Assembly: GCA_029582155.1 (NCBI GenBank) | Contig: CM055899.1 | Location: forward strand, 81,003,556 to 81,067,555 | Source: Panopea generosa | Lineage: Eukaryota; Mollusca; Bivalvia; Adapedonta; Hiatellidae | Length of the DNA: 64,000 bases | Reading direction: 5' to 3' | Part shown: in pieces, positions 11,822 through 24,100 of the stretch | Layout: every line of letters starts with the position of its first letter | How positions within the stretch are numbered: position 1 is the stretch's first letter | Program-made: the position numbers and the translations under genes | The notes under the pieces: generated by a model | Told to the model about the DNA's origin: nothing | What the model saw: the letters and a program-made list of their open reading frames with translations, nothing else | The model's database searches: none

Positions 11822-12425
11822 TTTTTGTGTTTTTAGCTCTACTGGTCAAAGTCCAGCAAGGCTTATGTCATGGTAAATTTTCCGCTGTCCGTCCGTCGTC
11901 CATTCTTTAATCTTTTTCTTGTAAATGCAACAGCACCTTAATTTTTCATTGAATCTTAACCAAACTTGCACAGCAGTTATACAACCACAATATCTTTGAC
12001 GAATACTTGAACCAGTGTGATTCGACTACAAATGCATCCACCACATGGCTTATAAGCACATTTTAAGCGAAACTTTAAAAACATTTTTCCTAAAAGTTCA
12101 AGGCCAAGTCCTTAGATTTTTTACATATAACATTGCATGGAGGTCCCCTAAAAGATGTGTTGAAGTCGGGTCGCTGGGGTCAAGTTTATGGCCGCCACAG
12201 GGGTCGCTGTTTTACTGGAATGATATAAGGAAACTGTTGTAGACGCATACTTGAACCAGCCTGATTCGACCGCAAATGCACCTGCATAAACCTTAGATAT
12301 TTTATGTGTAGCATTGTATGGTGGTCTCCTAAAGGAGTTGTTAAAGAAAAACTTTCCTCTGAAATGTTCATCTGTCTATTTGTTGTCAGTAGAGAGATTC
12401 AGACCCTCTTGTGCCTCTTGTACTT
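11822..12425 (+). repeat. Dispersed repeat, family R1, copy 2 (longer)
   Basis: Similar to 9107-9430 over its two ends. It is about 280 bp longer because of an internal partial duplication: ACTTGAACCAG..TGATTCGAC..CAAATGCA occurs near 12007 and again near 12250. Short open frames inside it are repeat-derived. Confidence 0.6.
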
Positions 12426-12959
12426 TTATTCTTTTTGGTTGCGCAAAATCGACAACATTGGAGGACTTACTCGTTCACAACGTGTACAACTATAATCAGT
12501 ATCTGTCTCGTTGACAGCAATAGCTGGTAAAACATAACTTATTAGTTAATAGGCAGCTTGATTATCTGCATTTTGCAACAAAACAAACAATATGATTTGA
12601 ATGATAATGGTTCTATTATTGTATAGTTTGGGGCATTACACACACATTGGCAAGATATAGTGTTTCCATAGGGATAGTAGCATACTGGCGGCGATATATA
12701 GTCCTTGTTTCTTCTTATTCAAAACTACAATTTTCTTATTTTATGGTTGTTTTCTGATTAAAATGATATTGCTGATGAAAGTGGAAAATGTTTCTACTAA
12801 ACGGTACACAATTAAGTGTGATGTATATTGTGTTGTTACATTGATAAATATTCATGGCGACATTTATAAACATGTTTAACATGTTTTGCTCATTCTTGTC
12901 TATGGATTTTTGTTTAAAATACCGAAATATGTAATATGTATATTCAATTTAGCAGTTGT
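12426..12959. other. No gene seen
   Basis: AT-rich, no recognised element. Confidence 0.4.
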
Positions 12960-13200
12960 GTTGTCGGAGGACGACCTCGGTGTCGGGGAAACCACTGACA
13001 AACCCTCCCACATCAAGTTATTTGGCAGAGCTAGGATTAAATCCACAACCTCGGCGAAGAAGGATATGTGGTATTGAGATATCGTCTAGATCAGTGTAGC
13101 ATAGTGTAAATAATGACAGATTATCGTGCCTGAGTGCCAAGCAATGAAGCTTTTAGTATATGGTTTGACCCGACCGGGGATTGAACCCACTACCTGCTGC
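12960..13200 (-). mobile_element. Possible tRNA-derived SINE pair, degenerate
   Basis: Read on the minus strand, GGTAGTGGGTTCAATCCCC (about 13174-13192) is a good tRNA T-arm/B-box match, followed by a GGTCGGGTC-like stretch. A second, weaker B-box-like site (GTTGTGGATTTAATCC) is at about 13012-13030. The two are about 160 bp apart and may be two old copies or one composite. Confidence 0.4.
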
Positions 13201-13477
13201 ATCTGCGATATCATGCCATTAAGTATAAAAATACATGTAGCGTTTAATAATGAACATGAAATACAGTAGCGTGCTGATTATGGTACATGCGCAGTTCGGA
13301 CATACGTTGTCATGGTATTAAATACTGATGTCCAAGACACGGGTTGACTTCTATCAGTTCTATAGTTATCAGCTCAATATATTATAATATCAGAATATAA
13401 AGATAGTGTACCGGATAAACTAATTATAAACCAATGTATACCAATTAACCAGTGTATGTTTGGCTAGATGTGAGTTT

Positions 13478-14318
13478 TTAGCTCACCTGAGCCGAAGGCC
13501 ATCGTCTGGTCTGGTGTCCGTCGTCTGTCGTCCGTCGTCTGTCGTCCATCGTTAACTTTTAGCTTCTTACAACTTCTCTGAAACCGCTGGCCAATTTTGA
13601 TATAACTTTACAGAAATGATCATCGGGTGACCCTCTACCAAATTTGTTCAAGCCATTAAGATTCCTAAAAAATGGCCGCCATGGGGCGGGGCAAGTTTAA
13701 TTAGTAAAAACTTAAAAAATCTTCTTGTCAGAAACTACTGGCTCGATTTTAAAATAATTTCACAGAAATGTTCCTTGGGTGATTCTCTACCAAGTTTGTT
13801 CAAGCAATGTTGATTCGTCAAAAAACATGGCGGCCAGGGGATTAGTTTACTATATAAGCTATAGTAAAAATATAAAAAAACTTCTCGTCAGAAACTACTG
13901 GCTCGATTTTAAAATAATTCCACAGAAATGGTCCTTAGGTGACCCTCTACCAAGTTTGTTCAAGCCATGTCGATTCGTCAAAAAACATCGCGGCCAGTGG
14001 GTGGGATTAGTTTACTATATAAGCTATAGTAAAAACTTAAAAACTCTTCTAATCATTTATAGTAAAAACTTCAAAAGCCTTCTTGTCAGAATCTACAGAC
14101 CTGATTTCAATGTAATTTCACTGCCATTTACCATGGGCGAACCTCTACCAAGATTGAACTCTTCTACGCATCTGTTACATCTTCAAAACAAATCAAAATT
14201 CTTGCCCATCTCTTTTTTCTGGAATTTTGAGTGTACATGTATTATATAATCTACTTAAGTTGTGTGACTCTAATCAAGGTGAGCGATATAGGGCCATCTT
14301 GGCCCTCTCGTTTTAAAG
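13478..14318 (+). mobile_element. Non-autonomous element with internal tandem units
   Basis: It starts TTTTAGCTCACCTGAGCCGA (near 13478), passes through a GTCCGTCGTC run, and ends AGGTGAGCGATATAGGGCCA to the CTCTCGTTTT near 14318. The AGCTCACCT start and the inverted AGGTGAGCG near the end form short inverted termini. Inside, units beginning CTTCT(T/C)GTCAGAA recur at 13721, 13881 and 14079, spaced 160 and 198 bp, each with ACAGAAATG and CTACCAAG(T/A)TTG. The 156-codon frame over it is repeat-derived. Confidence 0.6.
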
Positions 14319-15329
14319 AGACATGCAGCAACTTTGATACATTTTTACTTCGTGCTATTGTTAAAATTATCAAAATTATGGATTTACCATACTCTAGTGA
14401 ATTATACTGACCTGTATTAGGGCGGTTGTATTTTTAAAGGGCGTGTGTCTGTTTTGATGCTATTTCATTAATATGATACAAAACACATGGAAAAGTAAAT
14501 TTGTAATCATATTTCAAAGCTAGCTTGATACACAACTTATGCATATTTTTTTTATTGAAGCTTTTGATAATAGTACTTGGAAATATACATATTACTTCGA
14601 TAGATATAGATACTGAATAGACTTTAGCATTGGCACGTGTCCTTTTAAAACTTATCTACATGTATTGTCATGGTAACTAAAATTGAGTTAATACACAGCA
14701 AACATCAACTGTATATATAAGTGTATGGTTACTTCTTGGCGTTTCGGAGATGGTGATGTGGAATGAAAAACATATCCTCATGACAACATGTCATGACAAC
14801 GGTATTAAATGTATGTTACGCGCAATTGAAAAGTCATCAAGATGTAATTAAAATCAGTCCAAAGGTAGATATAGAATAAAGATAATTAATTAAACGAAAT
14901 AACACGCATTCGTTTCCGAAACATAGAAACACAAATGACACAACGGCCAATAATAAAGAACTTAATGAATTAATTAAACTATTTAAGAACTGAACATTAT
15001 TGTCTTCATCTAAATTATAAAGAAAGAGGCTGGAGCAGATCTGTGTCTAAATGTGTATGACAGACAGAAGGGAGTTAAAATGCCATTTTTGTCGCATCAT
15101 AGCGATATATCAAAGGAAACCGAGGTATCAGTGACGGGACGTTGCCATTACTTATTTAACACGCTTGGAGTAATTTACTCTAATTTATCTAAGCTCGTTT
15201 GTGAAGTGATGATTATTTAAAAGAATGATAAGAATGATATTATTTAACTAGGAAACTCAGTTTGACTAATTTCAAGAGACCACGAGATCCTCAACAACTG
15301 ATTTTAAACCAAAACACGTATTTCAATTG
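14319..15329. other. No gene seen
   Basis: AT-rich unique-looking sequence without exons or recognised repeats. Confidence 0.4.
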
Positions 15330-15563
15330 ACCCTTGAGAAAAGGCCCTATGTCCGCGATGATAATTATAAGACATTACGTCTCATTGTCATTCGTCTCTC
15401 ATCGCTGATTCCAGTAGGAAAGTTATCCGTTACTTGCTGAGATGGGTGTACTTGGGTACTGGTTAACCTTCCATTATCCCAGGAAAGAGCAGTGAGGTTA
15501 GCCGATCGTCTTTTATCCCTTGATGGCATAAAGATGACTCTAAATATTCAACCAAACAAATGA
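15330..15563 (+). mobile_element. SINE family B, copy lacking the tRNA head
   Basis: It shares CGTCTCATTGTCATTCGTCT, TTACTTGCTGAGATGGGTG, TACTGGTTAACCTTCC and the GATGGCATAAAGATGACTCT plus ATATTCAA tail with the copies at 9846 and 52262. The first ~80 bp (A and B boxes) are absent or unrecognisable. Confidence 0.65.
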
Positions 15564-17518
15564 TGACTCTCAAGCTCTTAGTCCTTTGATATGATCTTTT
15601 ATCTATGATATTGTCTAAGAATTTTTCATTTTCAACCAATTGTTTGTTTCATTCGCTAATACAATACTTGATAGGTGGATCTTGTAATGTTGTAGCTAAT
15701 GCTTGTTTTGAAGAAGTGTACGTAACTTAGTTTTACAACATCAAGGACCGTATTGCCAATTATACTCCAATTTTCAAAGCCTTTTTTATCACATTTCATA
15801 TGATTTGTTATATTACAAATGGATGTGCTTGCTGTATTCAATACTGAACCATCAGCAAATATACTGCGATCACAAAATCGCGTACAGGGACATATCATTA
15901 ATGTGATGAAAAATATAGGGGGCCCAACACTAACCCGTGAGATCAGCATTTACATGATTTGATATATAAGCCATCAGCAAATACTAAGCCCTGACACACC
16001 TGTTAAGATGTTTTTTTATGTGGTACATTTATTGTGTGTAAAGTTAACTTTCAAAATCAATTGTGTGGAGTAAAACAACTTGTCTTGAAATGTTAACTAA
16101 TTTCTTTGTAGTCTGTTTGATAGAGATTTCAGTAAATGGACGCATTTACCGAAAATGGGACAATTGGCACCACAAGGGCACCTGTGCTGTATTTACGAAT
16201 CTTGTCAAAACTTGTTAAACCCCCTTTAACGCCGTGCCTTATTTCATATTACATGCACAAATGAGCGGTTTAGCGAATGACATTTAACTATAGGTAAAAA
16301 ATCACAAACCGTTTTCTTTTATATACCAAGACAACACATATTGGATCACAAACATGACTTCAATACAACTGTAATAATTTAACTGACATTGATTGAAGAA
16401 TAAACACACACACAGTCATAATTCATTTATGGATTTTCAGTATTTAAGCAAGACTGAAGAAAAGTGTGAAACAGAAGTCAGGTGGCAGACATGTGCTACC
16501 ATATAATCTGCATGATGTTTATCATTTACTTACTAAATTAACGACAGTGAAAAAACACAAACTTAAATTAGGAACATCAAAGGACGTATAGCTACATAAA
16601 GATTAATCATTTTAAAGTTAATTAAAGGTTTTGCAAACATTGCACGAACAGATAATTTACAAATCCTGTTTTATGAATAACACTTGACGTTATCATTAAT
16701 CAAGTGTAGGATTTTGAAGAAGAAAAAAGAAACACACAGCTTTATGTCACTTAATACTGTTTATTAAGTAGATATTATTGTGGTTATATTAAGTAAGTAA
16801 GTAAATATTCTATTAAAGTGACATGTGTACAAGTAACATGATACGCATATATATAATTTTAAACAACACACCCGTCCCAATGAATCTATAAGTCACCTAT
16901 ACAAATAATTAATTATATCATTTCACATGAAATTATGCTTGTAATTAAACATCATCAAACATACATATATATCTATAAGATCCAACGGGTTTAAAAATCT
17001 GTCCTTTATATAACATGTGAGTTGTCATGAATCATTAACTGGATCCTATTCATATAAAGCTATCAGTTCATGTATGTACATTTGTCCACCCTGTCCAGAT
17101 GTGTTGCATGTTATTCCATAGTATATACGTCATTGTCGACACCAAGTTTATGAATAGTTTGGCAGAGGCCTTGATATTGTATCTATGGTTTGCATTGTAG
17201 CTAGGCGCACTCGCCGTAGTCTGGTCTGTACATTTATGTCTTGGTTATTCAAAAATAATTATCTCCATATATATATTCAAGGTAATTACATAACAACATA
17301 TTAATGTTTACACTTGGTTTATAACTACTTTAACATCGCTCACATCGAACTATTTCTTTCTTTCAAACAGTATGATTTTTACCTGGGCAAATATGTCTAG
17401 GTTTCAGTAGTAGGATGAATATCGTATAAAAAGAAACACCTTTCAAAAACTGAAGGACGCCCTGAAATACTGCCAAATTTGGCATTCGAATCGCCCTGAT
17501 TTTTTTATATTTAAGCTC
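15564..17518. other. No gene seen
   Basis: AT-rich sequence leading to the abrupt GC-rich edge of the 39-bp minisatellite. A 97-codon minus-strand frame (15656-15949) has no recognisable domain. Confidence 0.4.
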
Positions 17519-19815
17519 CGGGGATGGACACAAGGTGTAGGCTCGGGACCCTCCGCTTGGGACGGACACAAGGTACAGGACTTGAGACCTTCCGCTGGGG
17601 ACGGATACAAGGTGTAGGCTTTGGATCCTCCGCTGGGGACCGACACAAGGTGCAGGACCTTGGGACCCTCCACTGGGGACGGACACAAGGTGTAGGCTTG
17701 GGACCCTCCGCTTGGGACGGACACAAGGTGCAGTTCTTGGGACCTTCCACTGGGGACGGACACAATGTGAGCTTGGGACCCTCCGTTGGGGAAGAACACA
17801 AGGAGAAAGGACTTGGGACCCTCCGCTGGGGACGGACATAAGGTGCAGGACTTGGGACCTTCCGCTGGGGACGGACACAAGGTGCAGGACTTTGGACCTT
17901 CCTCTGGGGACGGACACAAGGTGTAGGCTTGGGACCCTCCGCTGGGGACGGATACAAGGAGCAGGACTTGGGACCTTCCGCTTGGGACGGATACAAGGTG
18001 CAGGACTTGGTACCCTCCGCTGGGGACGGACACAAGGTGCAGGACTTGGGACCCTCCGCTGGGGACGGACACAAGGTTCAGGACTTGGGACCATCCGCTG
18101 GGAACGGACACAAGGTGCAGGACTTGGGACCTTCCGCGTGGGACGAACACAAGGTGTAGGCTTGGGACCCTCCGCTCGGAACGGACACAAGGTGCAGGAC
18201 TTGGGACTCTCCGGTGGGGACGGACACAAGGTGCAGTACTTGGGACCTTCCGCATGGGACGGACACAAGGTGCAGTACTTAGGACCTTCCGCATGGGACG
18301 GACACAAGGTGCAGTACTTGGGACCATCCTCTTGGGACGGACACAAGGTGCAGTCCTTTAGACCTTCCGCTGGGGACGGACACAAGGTGCAGGACTTGGG
18401 ACCCTCCGCTGGGGACGGACACAAGGTTCAGGACTTGGGACCATCCGCTGGGAACGGACACAATGTGCAGGACTTGGGACCTTCCGCTTGGGACGAACAC
18501 AAGGTGTAGGCTTGGGACCCTCCGCTCGGAACGGACACAAGGTGCAGGACTTGGGACTCTCCGGTGGGGACGGACACAAGGTGCAGTACTTGGGACCTTC
18601 CGCATGGGACGGACACAAGGTGCAGTACTTGGGACCTTCCGCATGGGACGGACACAAGGTGCAGTACTTGGGACCATCCTCTTGGGACGGACACAAGGTG
18701 CAGTCCTTTAGACCTTCCGCTGGGGACGGACACAAGGTGCAGGACTTGGGACCCTCCGCTGGGGACGGACACAAGGTTCAGGACTTCGGACCATCCGCTG
18801 GGAACGGACACAAGGTGCAGGACTTGGAACCTTCCGCTTGGGACGAACACAAGGTGTAGGCTTGGGACCCTCCGCTCGGAACGGACACAAGGTGCAGGAC
18901 TTGGGACTCTCCGGTGGGAACGGACACAAGGTGCAGTACTTGGGACCTTCTGCATGGGACGGACACAAGGTGCAGTACTTGGGACCTTCCGCATGGGACG
19001 GACACAAGGTGCAGTACTTGGGACCATCCTCTTGGGACGGACACAAGGTGCAGTCCTTTAGACCTTCCGCTGGGGACGGACACAATGTGCAGGACCTGGG
19101 ACCCTCCGCTGGGGACGGACACAAGGTGCAGTACTTGGGACCCTCCGCTGGGGACGGACACAAGGTGCAGTACTTGGGACCATCCTCTTGGGACGGATAC
19201 AAGGTGCAGTACTTGGGACCTTCCGCATGGGACGGACACAAGGTGCGGTACTTGGGACCTTCCGCATGGGACGGACACAAGGTGCAGTACTTGGGACCAT
19301 CCTCTTGGGACGGACACAAGGTGCAGGACCTGGGACCCTCCGCTGGGGACGGACACAAGGTGCAGTCCTTTAGACCTTCCGCTGGGGACGGACACAAGGT
19401 GCAGTACTTGGGACCATCCTCTTGGGACGGACACAAGGTGCAGGACCTGGGACCCTCCGCTGGGGACGGATACAAGGTGCAGTCCTTTAGACCTTCCGCT
19501 GGGGACGGACACAAGGTGCAGGACTTGGGACCCTCCGCTGGGGACGGACACAAGGTGCAGTACTTGGGACCATCCTCTTGGGACGGACACAAGATGCAGG
19601 ACTTGGGACCTTCTGCTTGGGACGGACACAAGGTGCAGTCCTTTAGACCTTCCGCTGGGGACGGACACAAGGTGCAGTCCTTTAGACCTTCCGCTGGGGA
19701 CGGACACAAGGTGCAGGACCTGGGACCCTCCGCTGGGGACGGACACAAGGTGCAGGACCTCGGCCCCTCTGCTGGGGACGATAACTAGGTGCAGGACCTT
19801 GGACCGCTGGGACTC
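17519..19815 (-). repeat. 39-bp minisatellite, block 1 (inverted relative to block 2)
   Basis: About 58 tandem units of about 39 bp, GC-rich, with sharp edges into AT-rich DNA. On the plus strand a unit reads GGGGACGGACACAAGGTGCA followed by a GACTTGGGACC(C/T)TCCGCT-like half; the reverse complement is the block 2 unit. A higher-order unit of 350 bp (nine monomers minus one base) is visible from GGACGAACACAAGGTGTAGG at 18141, 18491 and 18841. Long frames are open on both strands (up to about 350 codons) because 39 = 3 x 13. Simultaneous openness in several frames, and the frame change imposed by each 350-bp unit, argue against protein coding. Confidence 0.9.
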
Positions 19816-20139
19816 TTGAAATATGTATTTATATCAGAAGTTTAAACTCGCCATCTGTGTCCCTGTCGCCCTAATACATCCGCTACACACACTGAAATAA
19901 GTGATCCAAGAAGCCTATGAAATGTCTAGTAAAAATATTCCGAAGACACTCGTACATAAAATACGATTACATTTGAAGAGGAACGCTGATATAAACTTAA
20001 AAAGCAAATATGAAACATACAGTAACAGGCGCTACATTAAGTAGAATATATGTTATTTGCTGACATTCTGCAGCTCTACACGTGGCGCTGTTCTGGGTGG
20101 TATATCAACTGTTCGGTTCTTTTCTATTTCAGAATGCGT
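19816..20139. other. Spacer between minisatellite blocks, first part
   Basis: Ordinary AT-rich DNA without exons. With the next two elements it forms the 1.38-kb centre of the inverted minisatellite arrangement. Confidence 0.4.
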
Positions 20140-20350
20140 GCTCCGCTGTCGGTTGGTTTAAACCAACGAAGATGTGTTACCACTCACCGCTAAGGTCGTG
20201 GGTTCGACCGTGCTCTCTTCATACAATTTATATGAGGAAGTGTGCCAATGACGACCAGAAAGACATTCAGTCTATTTCTGGGATTCATTCTGAGACTCGC
20301 CCTATCAATAACACTGAAACCATGTGTCGAAAATGGCATTAAACACTTCT
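20140..20350 (+). mobile_element. tRNA-derived SINE, family C-like
   Basis: The tRNA-like head includes ACCACTCACCGCTAAGGTCG and a B box GGTTCGACCG at 20201-20210. The body retains a TTCATTCTGAGACT stretch matching family C copies (32160, 54515, 62150) but is otherwise diverged. Confidence 0.55.
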
Positions 20351-20598
20351 CCCGATGTGTGAGTTTGTTATACTTGTATATGGAAAATAAGCCTGTAATA
20401 ATCCTTCCGGTTCTCATCATATGACCTTGTTATGTAACAGGTTGAAATTATTCGTTATTTGTTTTGCTCTTAATTACTCCAATACTGAAGAATTACTTGA
20501 ATAGCAGAAGACGAAAAGCAAAAAATAATCTAACGTTTACTGCTTTAATATAATGAATTCATGTCCATTGCCATTACCATAACAACATGCAATATAAA

Positions 20599-20727
20599 GA
20601 TATTAGTACACATAGATATGAGTACACATAGATATTAGTACACATAGATATTAGTACACATTGATATTAGTACACATAGATATGAGTACACATAGATATT
20701 AGTACAAATAGACATTAGTACACATAG
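20599..20727. repeat. 16-bp minisatellite
   Basis: Eight units of GATATTAGTACACATA with occasional changes (GATATGAGTACACATA, GACATTAGTACACATA). AT-rich and non-coding. Confidence 0.85.
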
Positions 20728-21197
20728 TAATCAATGTACTTAAAGTATTGACTCCTGGGCAAATAATGAAATAATATATTACAGTTTGTTTAAGATGTAC
20801 AGAGCCCGGAACATTATATATAAGCACACTGATTGAAGGTGAATGGGTGGAGGTTACTATTTACATTAACAAAATACAGGATTATATTTTAATTTATCTG
20901 TTTATAAAGTTTAACTGTAAAAAATATATTTCGAATATTTCAAAGAAAAATTCAATCTTCAAGTAAAATGTTATATTTCAAGTATAGTTCCACAGTCTCC
21001 CAGATGGTCTATAGAAGTATACATATCCCATCTGACCATACCCTAGTTTACATTACTAGTTATATTAAAATAAATCGCCAATATGATCTAAATGTGAATA
21101 TTTGAAAATAAATCATTCTGCCCTTAAATTGAATAAAATATTTTTCAAAAAGTCAATATCCAAGTTCAATTATATGTTTAAAAAGTTGATTTGCAGA
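20728..21197. other. Spacer between minisatellite blocks, last part
   Basis: AT-rich, no exon seen. It ends abruptly at the GC-rich start of block 2. Confidence 0.4.
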
Positions 21198-24100
21198 TTG
21201 TGTCCGTCCCAAGCGGAAGGTCCCAAGTACTACACCTTGTGTCCGTCCCCATCGGAGGGTCCCAAACCTGCACCTTGTGTCCGTCCCCATCGGAGGGTCC
21301 CAAACCTGCACCTTGTGTCCGTCCCCATCGGAGGGTCCCAAACCTGCACCTTGTGTCCGTCCCCATCGGAGGGTCCCAAACCTGCACCTTGTGTCCGTCC
21401 CCATCGGAGTGTCCCAAACCTGCACCTTGTGTCCGTCCCCATCGGAGGGTCCCAAACCTGCACCTTGTGTCCGTCCCCAGCGGAGGGTCTCAAGCCTGCA
21501 CCTTGTATCCGTCCCCAGCGGAGGGTTCAAAGGTCCTGCACCTTGTGTCCGTCCCCAGTGGAGGGTACCAAACCTGCACCTTGTGTCCGTCCCCATCGGA
21601 GGGTCCCAAACCTGCACCTTGTGTCCGTCCCCAGTGAAGGGTCCCAAGTCCTGCGCATTGTATCCGTCCCCAGCGAAGGGTCAAAAGTCATGCACCTGGT
21701 GTCCATCCCCAGGGGAAGGTCCCAAGCCTTCACCTTGTGTCCGTCCCCAGCGGAGGGTTCAAAGGTCCTGCACCTTGTGTCCGTCCCCAGCGGAGGGTCC
21801 CAAGTCCTGCAACTTGTGTCCGTCCACAGCGAAAGGTCAAAAGTCCTGCACCTTGTGTCCGTCCCCAGTGGAAGGTCCAAAGTACTGCGCCTTGCGTCTG
21901 TCCCCAGCGGAAAGTCCAAAGTCCTGCACCTTGTGTCTGTCCCCAGCAGAGGGTCTCAAGCATACACCTTATGTCCTTCCCCAGCGGAGGGTTCAAAGGT
22001 CCTGCACCTTGTTTCCGTCCCCAACGGAGGGTCCAAAGTCCTGCACCCTGTGTCCGTCCACAGCGAAAGGTCAAAAGTCCTGCACCTTGTGTCCGTCCCC
22101 AGTGGAAGGTCCAAAGTACTGCGCCTTGCGTCTGTCCCCAGCGGAAAGTCCAAAGTCCTGCACCTTGTGTCTATCCCCAGCAGAGGGTCTCAAGCCTACA
22201 CCTTGTGTCCGTCCCCAGCGGAGGGTTCAAAGGTCCTGCACCTTGTGTCCGTCTCCAACGGAGGGTCCCAAGTCCTGCACCTTGTGTCCATCCCCAACGG
22301 AGGGTCCCAAGTCCTGCACCTTGTGTCCGTCCCCAGCGGAGTGACCCAAGTACTGCACCTTGTGTCCGTCCCCATCGGAGGGTCCCAAGTACTACACCTT
22401 GTGTCCGTCCCCAGCGGAGGGTCCCAAGCTGCACCTTGTGTCGGTCCCCAGCGGAGGGTTCCAAGTCCTGCGCCTTGTGTCCGTCCCAAGTGGAAGTTCA
22501 AAAGTCATGCACCTTGTGTCCATCCCCAGCGGAGGGTCCCAAGCCTACACCTTGTGTCCGTCCCCAGCGGAGTGTTCAAAGGTCCTGCGCCTTGTGTCCG
22601 TCCCCAGCGGAGGGTCCCAAGCCTACACCTTGTGTCCGTCCCCAGCGGAGTGTTCAAAGGTCCTGCACCTTGTATCCGTCCCAAGCGGAAGGTCCCAAGT
22701 CCTGCACCTTGTATCTGTCCCAAGCAGAGGGTCCCAAGCCTACACCTTGTGTCCGTCCCCAGCAGAGTGTTCAAAGGTCCTGCGCCTTGTGTCCGTCCCC
22801 AGTGGAGGGTCCCAAGCCTACACCTTGTGTCCGTCCCCAGCGGAGTGTTCAAAGGTCCTGCACCTTGTATCCGTCTCAAGCGGAAAGTCCCAAGTCCTGC
22901 ACCTTGTATCCGTCCCCAGCGGAGGGTACCAAGCCTACACCTTGTGTCCGTCCCCAGCGGAGTGTTCAAAGGTCCTGCACCTTGTGTCCGTCCCCAGCGG
23001 AGGGTCCCAAGCCTACACCTTGTGTCCGTCCCCAGCGGAGTGTTCAAAGGTCCTGCACCTTGTGTCCGTCCCCAGCGGAGGGTCCCAAGCCTACACCTTG
23101 TGTCCGTCCCCAGCGGATTGTTCAAAGGTCCTGCACCTTGTATCCATTCCAAGTGGAAGGTCCCAAGTCCTGCACCTTGTATCCGTCCCCAGCGGAGGGT
23201 CCCAAGCCTACACCTTGTGTCCGTCCCCAGCGGAGTGTTCAAAGGTCCTGCACCTTGTGTCCGTCCCCAGCGGAGATTCCCAAGCCTACACCTTGTGTCC
23301 GTCCCCAGCGCAGTGTTCAAAGGTCCTGCACCTTGTGTCCGTCCCCAGCAGAATGTCCCAAGTCCTGCACCTTGTGTCCGTCCCCAGCGGAATGTCCCAA
23401 GTCCTGCACCTTGTATCCGTCCCCAGCGGTGGGTCCCCAGTACTGCACCTTGTATCCGTCCCCAGGGGAGGGTCCCAAGCCTACACCTTGTGTCCGTCCT
23501 CAGCGGAGGGTCCCCAGTACTGCACCTTGTATCCGTCCACAGCGGAGGGTCCCAAGTCCTGCACCTTGTGTCCGTCCCCAGCGGAAGGTCCCCAGTACTG
23601 CACCTTGTATCCGTCCCCAGCGGAGGGTCCCAAGTCCTGCACCTTGTGTCCGTCCCAAGCGGAAGGTCCCAAGTCCTGCACCTTGTATCCGTCCCCAGCG
23701 GAGGGTCCCAAGCCTACACCTTGTGTCTGTCCCCAGAGGAAGGTCCAAAGTACTGCACCCTGTGTCCGTTCTAGCAGAAGGTTCCAAGCCTACACCTTGT
23801 GTTTGTCCCAAGCGGAAGGTCAAAAGTCATGCACCTTGTGTCCATCCCCAGCGGAGGGTCCCAAGCCTACACCTTGTGTCCGTCTCCAGCGGAGTGTTCA
23901 AAGGTCCTGCGCCTTGTGTCCGTCCCAAGCGGAAGGTCAAAAGTCATGCACCTTGTGTCTGTCCCCAGCTGAAAGTCCAAAGTACTGCACCTTGTGTCCA
24001 TCCCCAGCGGAAGGTCCCAAGTCCTGCACCTTGTGTCCGTCCCAAGCGGAGGGTCAGAAGTCCTGCACGTTGTGTCCGTCCCCAGCGAAAGGTCCCAAGT

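Noticed and set aside
13779..14249. 156-codon frame
   Set aside because: It lies within the non-autonomous element at 13478-14318 and reads its internal tandem units.
18708..19788. Long frames on both strands in block 1 (316-346 codons)
   Set aside because: Repeat-derived; mutually antisense frames of equal quality and no conserved start.
21102..23774. 890-codon open frame encoding Cys/Pro/Ser-rich repeats after a Met at 21102
   Set aside because: It lies in the 39-bp minisatellite, where all six frames are open because the period is a multiple of three. There is no signal peptide, no exon border, and the frame slips and stops follow single-base changes.
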